The notes beneath the pieces were generated by a model. It was not told where the DNA came from and made no database searches. It saw only the letters and a program-made list of their open reading frames with translations. From NCBI GenBank assembly GCA_963682055.1, contig OY821746.1:9201992-9265991 (forward strand): a stretch of DNA of 64,000 nucleotides, read 5' to 3'. The DNA comes from Primula veris. Lineage: Eukaryota; Streptophyta; Magnoliopsida; Ericales; Primulaceae. A program made the translations under genes and the position numbers. Positions 34,401 to 47,924 of the stretch are shown here, in pieces (within the stretch, counting starts at the first letter, position 1; each line of letters starts with the position of its first letter).

Positions 34401-36139
34401 GCAAAAGTTGAATGATACTCTTGATCAGGATTTTGATATAATTGTGGAGATTAAGCAGTATGATGTACATCTGTATTCAATTTTGATGCGATGAAAGTTG
34501 CCTGGTTAGGTTTTCCATTTAATAACATTTGGAAAGAATAGCTGAGTTAGGAGATGTTAGTCTTGCCATTATCTAATCTACTTATTATTGTTGTTATTAT
34601 TATTATTATATAAAATGATTTTCTTAATTGTCTTCTTGTAGGTAACATGTAGTTTGCTCGGAGTAATCCTAGAAGAAACTACCCCAGAAGAGCTCCAGGT
34701 TAGCATTTTCACAATTATAAATTAAGTGGAAATTCTTACCAATTGGAAGAATACTGCTAAAGTATCAATGCATCTTTTGCAGAAACAAGCTACTGTGAAA
34801 TCCTCTGTGTTGGAGGTAGTGTTGGAGATTACAAAGCACACCGATCTTTATTTCATGGAAAGAGTGTTGGATGATGAAAGTGAAGTAAGAGCCAATATCT
34901 CATGCATTGGCCTTTCCTTTTGAAACAAAATTATTTATTATGTAACATTCGGTGTTACTTCATTCATATGTAATTGACATCTTAAACAAGAGTGCATAAT
35001 GATACCATAGACAAAAAATAAACTGCATGTCATGCCTTTTCTGTTACAAATTGAAAAAGGGGAATTCATGAGATTTTTTTTTTCTTCTCTTTGTTGCAGA
35101 AAAGGGTACTTCAGGCTTTGGACGATGCTGGTCTTTTTTCATCAAGCAGCATAGTGAAGGATAAGGTATGACTCCGTAACATAGACCTATACGCTAGAAG
35201 GATATGCTCGAGTAAATTTAGAAATAGAGCTTTCACCTTATTGTGCAATTTTTTTTTTAATTTCTTCTTTCTTCCATATTTAATTGTTTGGCATTGCCTA
35301 TATTTTCCGGAAATACAATTGTAGATACTCTTTTGTGGCACGGAAAATGGAAGAGCTTCTTTCGTTAGACAACTCGAGCCAGACTGGCATATAGACACGA
35401 GCCCTGATATTGTCTTTCAGCTTGCGGTAACTTTTCGACTTCTCTTATTCTTGTTTCATAAGTGGAAAACCAAAAAAATTGAGGCTAGCTGCACTTTTGG
35501 AATCGTGTATGCACACCTGAAAAGACTCGGTTGGTAGAAAACCATTGGCAGTTACCAACCACAAGATACGTACATGGCTAAGCTCGATTAACTTTGACCA
35601 TCAATAGTACTCCCTCGGTCCCACATTATTTCGACAATTTGGATGAGTTATTTGCCGGTCAAAGTTGCACGTGGTTTCGCATAGGACTTATAAAGTGGGA
35701 CGGAGGGAGTAGTATTTAAGTATTTAACTGCATATAAATGCTTTTTTTTTTCGACGTGCTTTTTATTGTATTTGTAATTGGTACATGCAATTGGGAAGAA
35801 AAGTTTACACCTGGGGAGAAAGACACGTATCCCATTATCATGGTTTTCGTTTCTAATCGATCTGCGACAATATATCACAAAGAATATTAATTTTTTACGC
35901 AACAGTAATAAAGCCGTTATTTAATAGCCTTTACTACCGTATATATATATTTTATTTTATTTTCTGGGTTTTGAATGATTATTTCAGTTTTCATCTATTG
36001 ATGTATACTGACCGATACATACATGTGTTAACAGCGGTTTATTAGACAAGAGCTTCATATTTCGCCTGCCAAGTCGGAAAGAACTGCCCCTAATGTTTTT
36101 AGTGCGTCATCTTTGGAACAGTTTTTCGGATGCATTTGA
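31150..36139 (+). CDS. PEX22: Peroxisome biogenesis protein 22 (PEX22), eight exons
   Basis: Membrane anchor of the ubiquitin-conjugating enzyme PEX4 at the peroxisome, needed for recycling the matrix import receptor PEX5. Exons: 31150-31314, 33712-33930, 34022-34069, 34642-34698, 34783-34884, 35100-35165, 35325-35426, 36035-36139 (stop TGA). All are GT-AG and in phase 0; the sum is 864 nt, 287 aa, against 283 in Arabidopsis. A single membrane segment (VGAVAGLAIAILFTYKFL, about residues 59-77) is followed by a basic RRQPKRQ. The PEX4-binding domain has PTLGQVVRQKL, TCSLLGVILEETTPEELQ, VLDDESE, ENGRASFVRQLEPDWHIDT and the C-terminal ERTAPNVFSASSLEQFFG, all as in plant PEX22. The exon 1 donor is weak (ACTG^GTCTGT). 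The N-terminal asparagine run is encoded by AAT repeats; Met22 is an alternative start. Likely functional. Confidence 0.94.
31457..31484. repeat. (AT)n microsatellite in PEX22 intron 1
   Basis: About 28 bp of AT dinucleotides. Confidence 0.9.
31770..33100 (+). repeat. Degenerate tandem array filling PEX22 intron 1
   Basis: Four diverged units recur at about 31843, 32123, 32329 and 32765. Each contains GCTAGTTGTAGAGATTTATG (or a variant), a GCCTGTTT...GGCAGTA word, GTTGGTTTCA.TTTTAAGCTC, and then CTTGAAAGATGTGCTTTTTATG. Spacing is roughly 280, 206 and 438 bp. The last two units share an extra block (GAACCCA.CA.TTGATT.AGCC.CAAATAAGTT). The array makes up much of the 2.4 kb intron. No coding content. 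Confidence 0.75.
35610..35709. mobile_element. Stowaway-like MITE in PEX22 intron 7
   Basis: A 100-bp element with inverted ends CTCCCTCGGTCCCAC and GTGGGACGGAGGGAG, flanked by TA on both sides (35608-35609 and 35710-35711). The CTCCCTCCGTCCC terminus and TA duplication mark Tc1/mariner Stowaway MITEs. It lies between exons 7 and 8 and does not touch splice sites. Confidence 0.88.
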
Positions 36140-38952
36140 AGCAAAAACAGGTAACGATTATATGATTTTGATCCGATTTCCTTTTTTCTTTCTATTAATT
36201 GTTTGTATATCTTAAAATGTGGTATCCAATAATTTCTTAGCAGATGCTGAGTTTCAAAGGAGAAACCAATTTACTGACTGCGTTCTATTCTAAGCAAAGG
36301 GGCAATTTACTGATGCTTGATTCCTTTAGATGTTTAATCGATATTAGACGACCTTTGACGGTTAAAGTTTAGACTTTAGAAACATTTTGTAACCTGTTTA
36401 GATTGGTTGTATTTATATGTCAAAGTGTCGATAACTTTGATCTGCCAATTGTTGTTGGAAAGCTAAGATAATGTTAAAGAGTTGATTTGCTTCACTTGGC
36501 GAGAAGCAAATTCTAGAGACAAACATGTGAAACTTAATAGTGTCGTGTCTCAAAATTAGAGGTGTCAAAAGGTCCTTGGGCGGTCCGTGGCTGGGCCAAT
36601 TACCGAGACACCCGAGCTATCTGTCAGGAGCTCAGGTCTTCGATGAACCAGAACCCCTACCTATCTTCCCCTTTGTATGTTATTGGTATTTTCAAATAAA
36701 AATCCACCATATAGTCAAAGTGTAATGAACACCATCTCATGGTGCGGCGGAACAATGTACTTTAATGAATTATGAAATCGCTTAACAAATGTTGAAGTCA
36801 GGAATATATTAATTATGGATAGTCTCAGCTATAACGTTCTGAATCAAATCTTAACATTTTCGCATCAATTGCGGAAGTTATGGTGGGGAAACTTAGATTA
36901 TATCATGATATCTTCTTATCATTTGAACGATCCAGTGGTTTAAAACTCTATATTGTGTTTGCTTTACTTCAATTAAATCGGCTCCAACGAACTACAAACG
37001 ATATGAACTGTGATGCAAACATTGTAAAAAAAAAAAAAAACTGTGATTCATTTTTATCCTGAGACGAATACTATTCATGCACGGCTTTTACTATGGTCAA
37101 ATTTCACGTCTTAGGTGAAAATTGAAAAATAATTTGAGCTGCACTATATAATACATTATGTGAACCGTCGTTATGGTTTGGAAAAAAGTCATACATAAGA
37201 AATCAGTTGCTACTTTATCAAGATCTTATTTAATCCTGCATTTTCCCTTTTCATTCACGTTTATTTATATTTTATTTTTTACAATAGTATGGTTTGAATA
37301 TAATGGAGCAATCATGCTTATTAGCTTTTTGAAATACTAGTATTTAAAGTAGGAAGTCTATTTTAGAGGTTTCCTAGCTAGCTAGAAAGATGGAGTACTT
37401 ACGTTGAGTATATATTCGGATCAAAAGCTCACTTTTACAAGAAATTAATATTAAGGGACCATATACATATACAACCCTTTTCACTATCTTTCCCTAGATC
37501 CCCTACATAGTCTTCCAACCATACTATTAAGTATTTAAACACAATCATATTGATGCAATGAACACATACCACAATTAGGACTGCAAAGTGAATCCATAAT
37601 CATTAATAATCTCGTGCTCAACTTTTTAAAAACTCTATTTCTGATCGTGTCCTTCAATTAATTAATCAGGCTCGGATTAGCATAAGTATTTTAACATTTT
37701 TTAGTCAAATTTACAAAGTGTCGTCTCTAGCATTTTGAATGTCTAAATCGAGCATGACAAATTAGATAATTTTGAATTTTAAATTTTCCTTGCGAAGTCA
37801 AAGATAATAAACTTATATATATTTTTAAAAAGCAAATAATCTGCTCGGCTACTACTAATTAATATGAAAATTTAGAAATCATTTAACTAGTTCTGGAATA
37901 TAAGAGCTTTAAAAGGTGATGAGATCATATACTTGATTGGAGCAGGGTGGAGCGAGGGGGCAGGCAGGGGCTATATCCCACGTATTTCTGAAAATAATTG
38001 TTTACAGTGTAATTATTTTTTTTAACGAAAAATAGATGTTTAGCCCCCATAATGAAAATTTATAATCCAGCTTCTCATATACTGATTTTGGCTCCGTCAC
38101 TGGATTGGAGAATGGACAATGTAAGATAAGATCTACATCTCCTCAACAATTAGTATTTCATAAAACAATGTTACTGCTACTTATCTATTTTTTTTTAACG
38201 GGATGATAATACTTGATATTGAGTAAATTATTATTTCTTTTTCCATCTCTTTACTTGTTAAAATTGAAGGATGAATTTTACTTGTTGAAATTTGAAAGCC
38301 ACTAATAAACATTAGCATCTTATAAACTATGTTAATTAAGTTATTAAATACAAATAATTGCATTGATGATAATTAGTCATTTTATTTGTAAACACTTAAA
38401 TACACCCTATTAGAGTCCAAGAACATTGGTAGATCTAGATGTAGTACATTGCTATTGATCAATCAAATCATTCAAATATTTCTCATCAAAATCTACTTTA
38501 TCCATAATCAGAAGAGTTAACCTTATTTATATAAGATCAACTCCTTATAATTAAAGATGAGCACAATATCTAAAAAGACAAAAAAATGGTTTTACTTGTA
38601 ATAAACTAAAAAACAAGAATATACGGATCACATTTTAACGAGTAGTGTTACGTTTACTCATTTTTTACTTCTGGCTACACTCATTGTAAAAGCAGTGAAG
38701 ATAAAATTATAATTTTGTCTATACTACTTTAACCCATATGTTCCTTCTAAAAGATTAGTTTATATTAAACTAATAATTTTTATTTGTATTATTGATCATC
38801 TTAGTATATGTTTTAGTTAAGTAAAAAATATTTTTTACGAGCCAAATGATACTAAATAAGTCTAAAAACGTGTTAAGGCTAGAATCGTAAACATGTTTCG
38901 CTTCGGTTCGTCTATAAACGAGCTGAACAGAATTTGTAACTCATTAGTAAAC
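36140..38952. other. Intergenic DNA between PEX22 and the tandem repeat
   Basis: Begins with the PEX22 3' UTR. No further gene or element with defined ends could be supported. Confidence 0.5.
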
Positions 38953-39046
38953 GAGTTGAGATTTAACAGAATCAGGCACGACTCGGCTAATCTGAAGCCG
39001 AGTTGAGATTTAACACAATCAGGCACGACTCGGCTAATCTGAAGCC
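38953..39046. repeat. 47-bp tandem duplication
   Basis: Two copies (38953-38999 and 39000-39046) of GAGTTGAGATTTAACA..ATCAGG... ending TCTGAAGCC, differing at one base. The surrounding words (GTTCGTCTATAAACGAGC) resemble hAT-type repeat DNA similar to that at 49314-51326. Confidence 0.95.
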
Positions 39047-39222
39047 TTAACAACCTTATTAGGAAAACAAAATAAAAATACAATTCAAAACAATTAAACA
39101 ATATTCATGATGAAAAATAAAGGGAAGATAATTAGTTCTTTCTTATTGGTGTGCTAGTCCCATGCACTATTATTTTTTCTTCCTTCAAATTTTAAAAAAA
39201 TCCCAACGAAATCAAGATTATT

Positions 39223-42200
39223 TCAACTGTTCACAAATGTGCAGCGCGTCCTGATCTCTCCATCAGACCCCGTCTTCACATCTATTTTACCCATTTTCTC
39301 CATCGACAATGCAAATTCTTTGTAAAATTTATCAGCCGATCCCTTGAGAAGTTTGGTTATGTATTTCTTCGAGGCTTTTCCCGTTGTTAGAGCTGAATCT
39401 GATGTGAAAAGGCCCCTCCTTTTAAGCAAAAGTGAGTAGTAGCTACGATCGAAGGTTCTATCACTACCAGGGTCCATCTGAACTATGGTTGTGTTGTCAC
39501 TTGTTGTCTTACATTTATTTGTCCTTAGATTAGCAGCATATTCACTATCAAGGGCGGGATCTTCATCGCCAACTCCGGTGAAGTTGTATAAGCGGTTTGA
39601 GAATGATGAGCAATGAGAGACACCGATTGTGTGTGCACCTTAATAGAAAATGTAAATTAAGAATTTTATTTTCACAAGTGTATATATACACTAGTGCTAA
39701 ACAAAAATACGATCTAGTATCATAGTATGCATTGTACTAACAAAAATACGATCTAGTATCATAGTATGCATTGTACACCGTACATGCAACTTTGCAAGAG
39801 TGTTACTGACATTTTTTCTTTGTTTCACGTAAGATACTATTTTTTGTACAATATCATCATCGCATTACAATTCTAGTTTTGAAATTTCTGCTACGGAAAT
39901 TGTTTTATTTATTTTAGAACATACGATTTAAGGGCCAGAGAAGAAGTTATTATTGGACTTGGACAGGGTCACGGAAGCTAAAGTAAACATTAACTTATTT
40001 CCTTTAGACGGGTTGAAGTTTATATATAATAGTTCTTAACAAAGTATCTGATAGGTGACATTACAGTCCACATACTGACAAAAACAAGTAAAATCCAAAC
40101 TTATTTTGTAGATGAATAGAAGTTTGACTAAAATCTATGTTTATTTTTTATTTTTAATGTACACTAGTGCATTAAGCATTTCTAGTTTGGCAAGTGGGTC
40201 ACTAGTACTGTTTATTTAACTGTACGTATGCAGTACGATGATATACTTGTTATCCTGAAGGTTGTTCATTTTAAGTAAATAAAATTCATAATAACAAAAC
40301 ATGAGCATACATGTACATATATATTTCATGAAACAGAAGTATGATTTTGTCACTAAATCTTCAAAATTTGGTCAACTTTATTTGAAAAAACTATATCGAT
40401 TTTTTAATGATATTGAAATTTGAACATGACACCCTTTTCCCACTCCACGGCAACAAAAAAATTTACAGAAGCGGCCAAAAAAAAACACCACTGCCGGGTA
40501 AAATTGTTACAAAAATGATATGTATATACTATATTTATAAATATATAAAATGTTCATGCAGATTCTTGTACAAATACTAAACTGTATAATTTTTGTTTTT
40601 CTTAAATATATTAAGCTTACCAGAGAGCAGGACAAGATCTTGGAGATCAAGGCCCTTGTTTGCAAAATTAGTTGTAAGGGAGGATAAGTTGAAAGTTGCA
40701 GGTGGAATATTAATTAATGCTTCTGTACCATTTGAGATCAATCCATCTCTTCTACCTGTTGGCACCTTCCATGTTGGACCTCCCTAGAGATTAATAAATA
40801 AATACATATTAATCAAGTTAAATATGTGTATACATATTTATAAACTTGATGGAATATATATTTGATTAAAAGGCTAGTTACGATCTTGCAAAATATGATA
40901 CATTTATGTTACAATATGGTCTTATATGACTATAATACCGTGGACAACTTAACCTTCCATTTTGACGAATTACAATTAATTACAGGTGAAATTTTGCTAG
41001 TATACCATTTCAGCCCCCTCATAAGTGAAAAAAAATTAGACTTCATTTCTTAGTTTTTAAAAAGAGAACTCTAATACTTTTAATTTCCAATTTGAAATAT
41101 GATTCTGTAAACTGATTACAGAATTAAAGGAAAGAGATTAAGCAGTAAGCACATTCCGAGATACCAGCTCAAGGGTGACAAAATATTTTTTTTTAAAGAA
41201 TTTGTTCAGAAATTAATTTAAAACTTTTAAATAATTAGTCTTACAATAGAAACAACGGAGTCTCTGGCTGTTAAGGCAATAATGTCAGCACATGAGACTA
41301 TGCCTGGACATTCAGCTTCCATCACACTCTTCACTTTGTCGATAAAATCGAATCCTCTAACCGTTAGATTTGGTCCTGCATTTTTTTCCGTTTGATTACC
41401 CGAAGCTGAAGTTGTGTTTAGGAGAATCGACGCATCACATCCCTTAATTTGAAAAATAAAAAATGACAACAAAATTAGTAATACAGTTACCCCATCTTTG
41501 TAAGAAGCATCAGTGATGGTATGATCACTGAAAAAAGTAAGAACTTAACCAGTGGCAGATTAGTAATGTAATATCAGATATATACACTTCATAAATATCG
41601 ATCATATATATGATTGTTTGAAAGAGTAGATTTAACTTACTAGCTAGTTTGTTTTTTTTAAGCTTTGAGAACTTGTTTCTCCATGTATTATACTCAACTT
41701 CATATTTGATTAATATACGTACAAAAAATGTGGGGATATCAACACTAACCTTTTTACCTTCACATTTTTAAAACAGTTGCTAAAGCAGGCGTCGGTTAAA
41801 TTTTTGGATTATATTAGCAAATAAATTGTTGGCAATATATATTTAGCGACACTTATTTTACCTATAATTTTTTTTTTAAAATGTGTCACTTGCTATCCTA
41901 ACAACTTTTTTATTGTGATAAACTGATAATCTTTTTTATTGCAAAATAAAAAAAAATATGACGAAATGTTGCTAGTAATGATAAACCGTCGATGAACATA
42001 TTGAAAAGCAAAAGCTTCTTCATTAACCGAAAGAGGAAGAGATGTAAACTAACCCTAACAAAGCAATCATGAAAATGCATTCTCAGTATTTGAGCTGCAA
42101 CATTGGGGGCTCTCGGGACACGACTTTGGACATAATCTTGTATGAGTTTCTCGGCTTTAGGGCAGCTTTTGGAATAGAAGTTCATCGCTAGCTGTGCTTG

Positions 42201-42263
42201 AGAACCCCCTAGAAATGCAAGGAAAACCAATAATGTAGTTCCAAGATAGATAATTCCTCTCAT
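39223..42263 (-). CDS. Class III secretory peroxidase (PRX3/RCI3-like), four exons
   Basis: A heme peroxidase of the secretory pathway that oxidises phenolics with H2O2 in the cell wall or vacuole. Exons: 42263-42054, 41442-41245, 40783-40621, 39638-39223 (stop TGA). All are GT-AG; introns 1 and 2 are phase 0 and intron 3 is phase 1, the classical four-exon layout. The sum is 987 nt, 328 aa. The signal peptide is residues 1-23, with the mature start at [12 protein letters not shown]. Distal site: R61 and H65 in [17 protein letters not shown]. Proximal heme ligand: H193 in [10 protein letters not shown]. Also present are PGIVSCADI and VPTGRRDG, and the C-terminus carries [18 protein letters not shown]. 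The sequence strongly recalls Arabidopsis PRX3. The frame is intact, so probably functional. Substrate and stress response are inferred from the family. Confidence 0.95.
39699..39776. repeat. 39-bp tandem duplication in peroxidase intron 3
   Basis: Two near-perfect copies of CAAAAATACGATCTAGTATC... ending ATGCATTGTAC, 39 bp apart, about 60 bp inside the intron from exon 4. Confidence 0.95.
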
Positions 42264-42321
42264 TTTTTGTTTTCTTTCGAGCTTCTCTTTTTTCTCCTTT
42301 CTCTCACATGCAAGAGAATAT

Positions 42322-42331
42322 TAAATTTATA
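42322..42331 (-). promoter_or_regulatory. TATA box of the peroxidase gene
   Basis: Minus-strand TATAAATTTA lies about 60 bp upstream of the ATG, leaving a short AG/CT-rich leader. Best core-promoter match in this flank. Confidence 0.55.
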
Positions 42332-43342
42332 GGAGGATAAGAGCATTCTCAATTGTTTATTTTAACACCTCTCTATATATAAAATTATACAATAATAATT
42401 AAGAGCGTTGATTAACAAGACACATATACGTGGGACATGAATATAAAAGATAAAATTTATTGAAAATCTCTCCGCATGTAGAGAAAAATTATAGGAATAC
42501 TTTAACATGTGTCCCAACAAACAAAACTCATTTTATCATTCTTTTCTTTCATTTGCTTTTTCAACACACTCTCTATATGTTTTCTCCTTTTCATTCTTCC
42601 GCTACCATAGCCATTTTCTCTTCATAAACAAACTTATTTTTTCCAAATTTAATTCACCATAGACAGAATAAGGCCAAAATCGGATTTATTTTCGTCGGAG
42701 GTAACAATCAATTGAGGTGAGATAGTAGTCAATCGATTAAGTTGCAAATAATTATTTGAATTTGTCGGTCATGGTTCGATGTTCGATTGAAGGCCATAGT
42801 TACTAATTTATTTTACAACTCAAGTATTTTTCTAAGTAGATCTAGGCAATGAAATTATATTTTTTTTAGATGATATATATGATAGATGGAATGACGATAT
42901 TGTATTACGAGAGAATTTTGGCAAAATAAAAAATATCATGAATAATATTTTTTTATTTACTTATACAATAGTTTGAACTGTTATGTAATGTATAAGATAT
43001 TATGTATAATATTTTTATAAAAATAGCTAAGTTTATACTTATACATCAAAGTTAGATATGACATTTTAAAATGCTGTAAAGGCTTCAAGACAAGAAGTAA
43101 AAATGTCAGAGCAGGTAATGGGATGTGGATAAGAAGGAAGGCGACAAACTTGAATTATAATGGACACATTGCAAGTTTTTTTTTTTAATAGTTAAAGTCG
43201 GTATTATAACCCTGTCAAAGACTCTGATAATACCCGAATGATACAATACATATCAAGTAAATCTAGAGATCGAGTAAGTGACCCTGGCTTCCTACACAGA
43301 AAATAAAAGAAGATAGACTCAGACAAAGCCAATACTCTGGCC
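42332..43342. other. Intergenic region upstream of the peroxidase
   Basis: Non-coding AT-rich DNA, presumably including the peroxidase promoter. No gene or bounded repeat recognised. Confidence 0.5.
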
Positions 43343-43786
43343 ACGACCTAAAAGAAGGTTTTTTTTTTTTTTTTTTTTTTTTTATATATAAATTGAGGGA
43401 GAACCCCTACTTTTATTTATTAATAAAATGAAAATAAATAGTATCACAAAGTGGTACTAAAATTACAAGAAATGGAAATTTGAAAAGGAAAACATCGAAC
43501 TTTACAACTTGATAGACTTCTTTATAAATAAACTAAAACTTTATGGACGAAACTGTGTAAATAGCACACAGACCAACTATACGTGTAATGAAACCCCCAT
43601 TTTTATCTGAGAATTGAAATCGACTCACTGAGGAGAGAGAAAATCTCTCATTCTTCTCCAAATTGATCCACTGAAAATTCCATATCCTCCATTTTATCCT
43701 TAACAAAATCTTAGATTTGGAAGCCCTTTGACTTCTAAGTCAATTATGTTCCTCACTGATGTTGTTAACTCTTCTCTCTCAAAGTA

Positions 43787-46700
43787 TTATTTGAAACCTT
43801 CCTTGCATCCACAGTTCGCTAGTGTATCTGCAGCACAGTTGGCTTCTCTTACGACGTGCTTCAACAGGTAGTCTTTACCCTTTAATCTATGTTGGATCTC
43901 ATCTATATCATGTCTAATTAACCAAGGGGTTGCTACTTTTTTTGTGATAATGTTTACCAATTGTAGCGAATCAGTTTTCAGAATAAAATCCTTCATATTT
44001 GATAGTTGTAGCATAATTAAAACTGCTTTAGATTCTGATTCTATTGCTGAGAAACTTGTAACCCTAGCTTGAAACCCATAGATAAAATTACTTTTGGGAC
44101 CTCTGATTATTCCACCAGCACCACTAGAATTCGAAGAAAATTTATAGCACCCATCAGTATTGATTTTCACATACCCAGTTGGAGGATTTAACCATTTCAC
44201 TATTGAAACCTTTTTGATTTTTGTAGCTTTTTCTTTAATAACCATATCATTTATGTTCCATACCATAGGGAAAATTTTGTTATTTTTGGAACATAAATAT
44301 AACATATCAGTGACTTTAGAGCAAATGTCAGTAGATTTCATCTCTTTGTCATTGAATTTGTAGTTGCACCTAGCCTTCCAGATTTCCCAAACAATAATTG
44401 ATGGTAGAACCTTCTGCATAAAGGAAGTAATTTTATTTTTTTTCTCTTTTGATGTTGACCACCACTTTAAGAATCTTCCTTTAATACTGTCATTAGTTTT
44501 AATAATACCCAGCAATCCATCAAAATAGTTCCAAACTTCTTTTGCAATTTTCCCTGTACCAAACAAATGCTCACTGTCTTCTTCTTTTACACCACAACAC
44601 TCACACTTTGAAGCTAACTGTATTCCAAATTTTCTCACTGTAGATTCTAGAGGCAGAGAGTTGTTGAAAAGCTTCCATACAAAACAAGTGATTTTAAGAG
44701 GTAATGCTTTATCCCATTTATACTGATTGAACCAACTAGCTTCATGCTTAACTCTTGTAGTTTCCCAAGCTGACCTAAGAGAAAAATTTCCTAACTTCTC
44801 CTTATTCCAGACTATTTCATCTTTACCATATTTATTAACTTTGAAATCTTCTTTGAACAGATGTCTGAGATGAATAGGAATTTGCTCTTGGATAATCTGA
44901 CTGTTCCAGGTACCATTTTGCAGCAAATCTTTTATACTTAGACCATTGTTGATTCTATCATCATTTATATATCATGTACCCAACCAATTGTCTAAGTTTA
45001 CAGAAACATTCCCTTCTCCTACTAGCCACTGCATACTTTCTTCTGCTTTATTTCTTGCTAGAAGCATTCTTCTCCAGGTGTTATTTCCTTTTTTAGCCTT
45101 GGCCTCAACATAATGATCATTTTTGCAATATTTGGCTTTCATAAAGTTAGCCCACAAAGAATTGGAAGTTCTAAACTTCCACCACAATTTCATAGAATAA
45201 GCAGCAGCAATGTCTTTTATTCTTCTTAAACCCAATCCATTTTCTTCCTCTTTTCTGCAAATTTTATCCCACTTAACCCAATGGTGTTTGTTTTTCCCAT
45301 CTTTTCCCCCCCACAGAAAATTAGCCATAATTTTTTCTATTTCCTTTATTACCTATAAAGGAGGATTCATAGCTGCTACTGTATATATAGGAATAAAACT
45401 TAGCACATGCTTTATGAGAATTAACTTTCCACCCATATTAAGAAACTGTACTTTCCACCCAGATACCTCCTTTCTAACTTTCAAAATAAGATCATGATAA
45501 AAGATGCATTTTTTCCTTCCTAAATAAATTTTGCATCCCAAATAAGTAAAAGGAGGTTTTTTACACCTTATACTTAGTAGCTTGCTCACACTTTCTTTCT
45601 GCATTTTACTCACTCCTTTAGATATATAAGCAAAATTCTTATCAATGCTAATTTCTTGCACATAATCTTTATTATACTTATCCAGCACACTTTTCACACA
45701 TTTAACTGAATTAGTATTTGCTGCTGAAAAAATAATAATGTCATCTGCAAATGCTAAGTGAGTAATAATAGGGCTTCCAACAGCTGCTTTAAACCCTTTC
45801 CACCTTTTATTATGAATTAACTCATTTAAATTTCTGGACAGGACTTCAGAGCATAATATGAAAAGGCTAGAAGATAATGGATCACCTTGCCTTAAACCAT
45901 TTGTTGGTGAAAAATATCCTGTTGTAGCTCCATTGACCATAACAGTAACTCCATTATCAGAGATAAGTCTCCAAACTCTATCTATCCATCTTTCTGCAAA
46001 TCCCATTTTCCTGAGAGTTGAAATTAAAAAATGCCAAGAAATTTTATCATAGGCTTTTTTCATGTCTAGCTTTACAGCTAAACTACTACCACTGCTTTTA
46101 TTATCCAAATTGCTGATAAGTTCTTGAGATAGAAGAATATTGTCTATTATATCTATTTTTTTTACAAATCCATTTTGATTTTCTGAGATAATAATAGGCA
46201 GAATTTCTGAGAGACGAGTACTCATAATTTTGGAAATGACTTTGTTGAAAAAAGTACACAAACTTATGGGTCTAAAATCAGCAAAAGAGATAGGGTAATT
46301 TTTTTTTGGAATGAGAGTAATAACTGTAGTAGTCATGGCTTTTGGCAAGGTAGCTCCAGAGAAAAACTGTAAAACAGCTTGGAAGATATCTTCACTTATA
46401 ATATCCCAACAAACAGTGAAAAAATGGCCATTAAAGTCATCAATTCCTGGTGCACTATTCTTATTTAACCCCCATATAGCACTTTTAACTTCTTAAAAAG
46501 TAGGATCTTTAGTGAGAAATTCATTATCATCATCAGTTATAGCCTTTGACACACACTCTAAACTTTTGTAGATGTAACTATTAGGAGAATAGTTGGTAGC
46601 AAGAAGACTTCTGAAAAAATTAACTTCTTCATCTTGTATTTTTTTTTTCCTGTCAAAATCTCTCCTTGAGAGTTTGTTATAGAGGTTATAATACTTTTGT

Positions 46701-47793
46701 TTCTTCTCTTTTTAACAACTCCATGGAAAAATTTAGTATTGGCATCACCTTTAGCCCATCTAAGATTGGCCTTTTGAGCCCAGAATTCTTCTTCTATCTT
46801 CACACTATTTATTAATTTAGCTTTGGCTTTCATTAACAAAGCTCTATTTGCAGGACTTGGATCTTCTTCAAAGAGTTTTTCCACTCTTAGAGACTCATCT
46901 TCAGCATCAATCACTTGTTGAAATATATTACCAAAGGTAATTTTATTCCAGCTTATTAGAGCTTTTTTCAAAGTTTTGAGATTGGTTACCAAAAAATATA
47001 AGGCATTCCCTTTAGAAAATATTTTCCAATTCATTCTGACTATATTAAAAAAATTATGATGTTTAGTCCAGAATTTTTGAAAAATGAACCTTCTAGGTTT
47101 ATTATCAAACTCTGTCTTTAGGTTTAGTAAAAGAGGACTATGATCAGAATTGGTTTTACTCAAATGCTCCAGAGTGGCATTAGAGAAAAGATTAGCAGCA
47201 GCATTATTAAGACAAACTTTGTCAATTCTTTCAAATATAGTACCATCTCCACTTCTTTTGTTCCACCATGTAAACTTTGATCCACTAGCTTTAAGTTCAG
47301 AAGCCCCAATACCATCCATACAGTGTAAATACTCATTTGCAGCTCTAATATTTATGGGTAGACCTCCTACTTTGTCTTATTCTTTTGAAACAGTATTAAA
47401 ATCCCCTGTAATAAACCAAGGTTGTAAAGTAAAATTCTGCCTCAGAAAATCCCACAAAGCTTCTCTTTCCCCCATAGTACACTTAGCATACACCAGACTT
47501 AGAAACATAGGACTATTTTGCCATACTATTTCCATATGCATATACTGTTCCATCTGCCCTACCATTTTCATCTCCAAACCAAGATTATAAAATATCCAAA
47601 TTTTGTTATTCCCATGTCCCAATGCATTATCAAACCCAAACTTAATTTTGTACTTTTCCAACTTATCACAGCTCACCATTGGTTCTATACAAATAAGAAG
47701 CATAATATTATTCACCAAACATAACTTTTTAATTCTCCTAGAAGTGGCTCCATTTCCTAGCCCTCTAACATTCCAAATTAAGGACTTAATCAT
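43787..47793 (-). pseudogene. LINE ORF2 (endonuclease-RT-zf-RVT-RNase H), broken
   Basis: Starts at 47793 with the usual plant motif IWNVRGLGN. APE-type endonuclease: CIEPMVS, ITGDFN, and SDHSPLLL after a stop. RT: FADFRPISLC, DMKKAYDKISW, LRQGDPLSSSLFILC and the active-site FADDIIIF. Then zf-RVT (LKITCFVWKLFNNSLP with CECCGVKEEDSEHLF) and RNase H with acidic residues in INTDGC, ESESKAV, LKTDSLQLV and CAADTLA, ending at 43787. Breaks: stop at 47377-47379; a frameshift near 46650 at an A-run; stops at about 46493, 45353-45355 and 44972-44974. The breaks are few for about 1330 codons, so inactivation is not ancient. Confidence 0.93.
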
Positions 47794-47924
47794 TTATTAT
47801 AACTTTTTCTTTCCCCCACATTAGAGGATGATCTTAAGCTCATTTGTTCTTGCTGTTTTATTTTTGCAGATTCTTTATTTTTAAGCTTCTTTTTCTGACT
47901 CTTGGATAAAGATTCTTTCCATAT

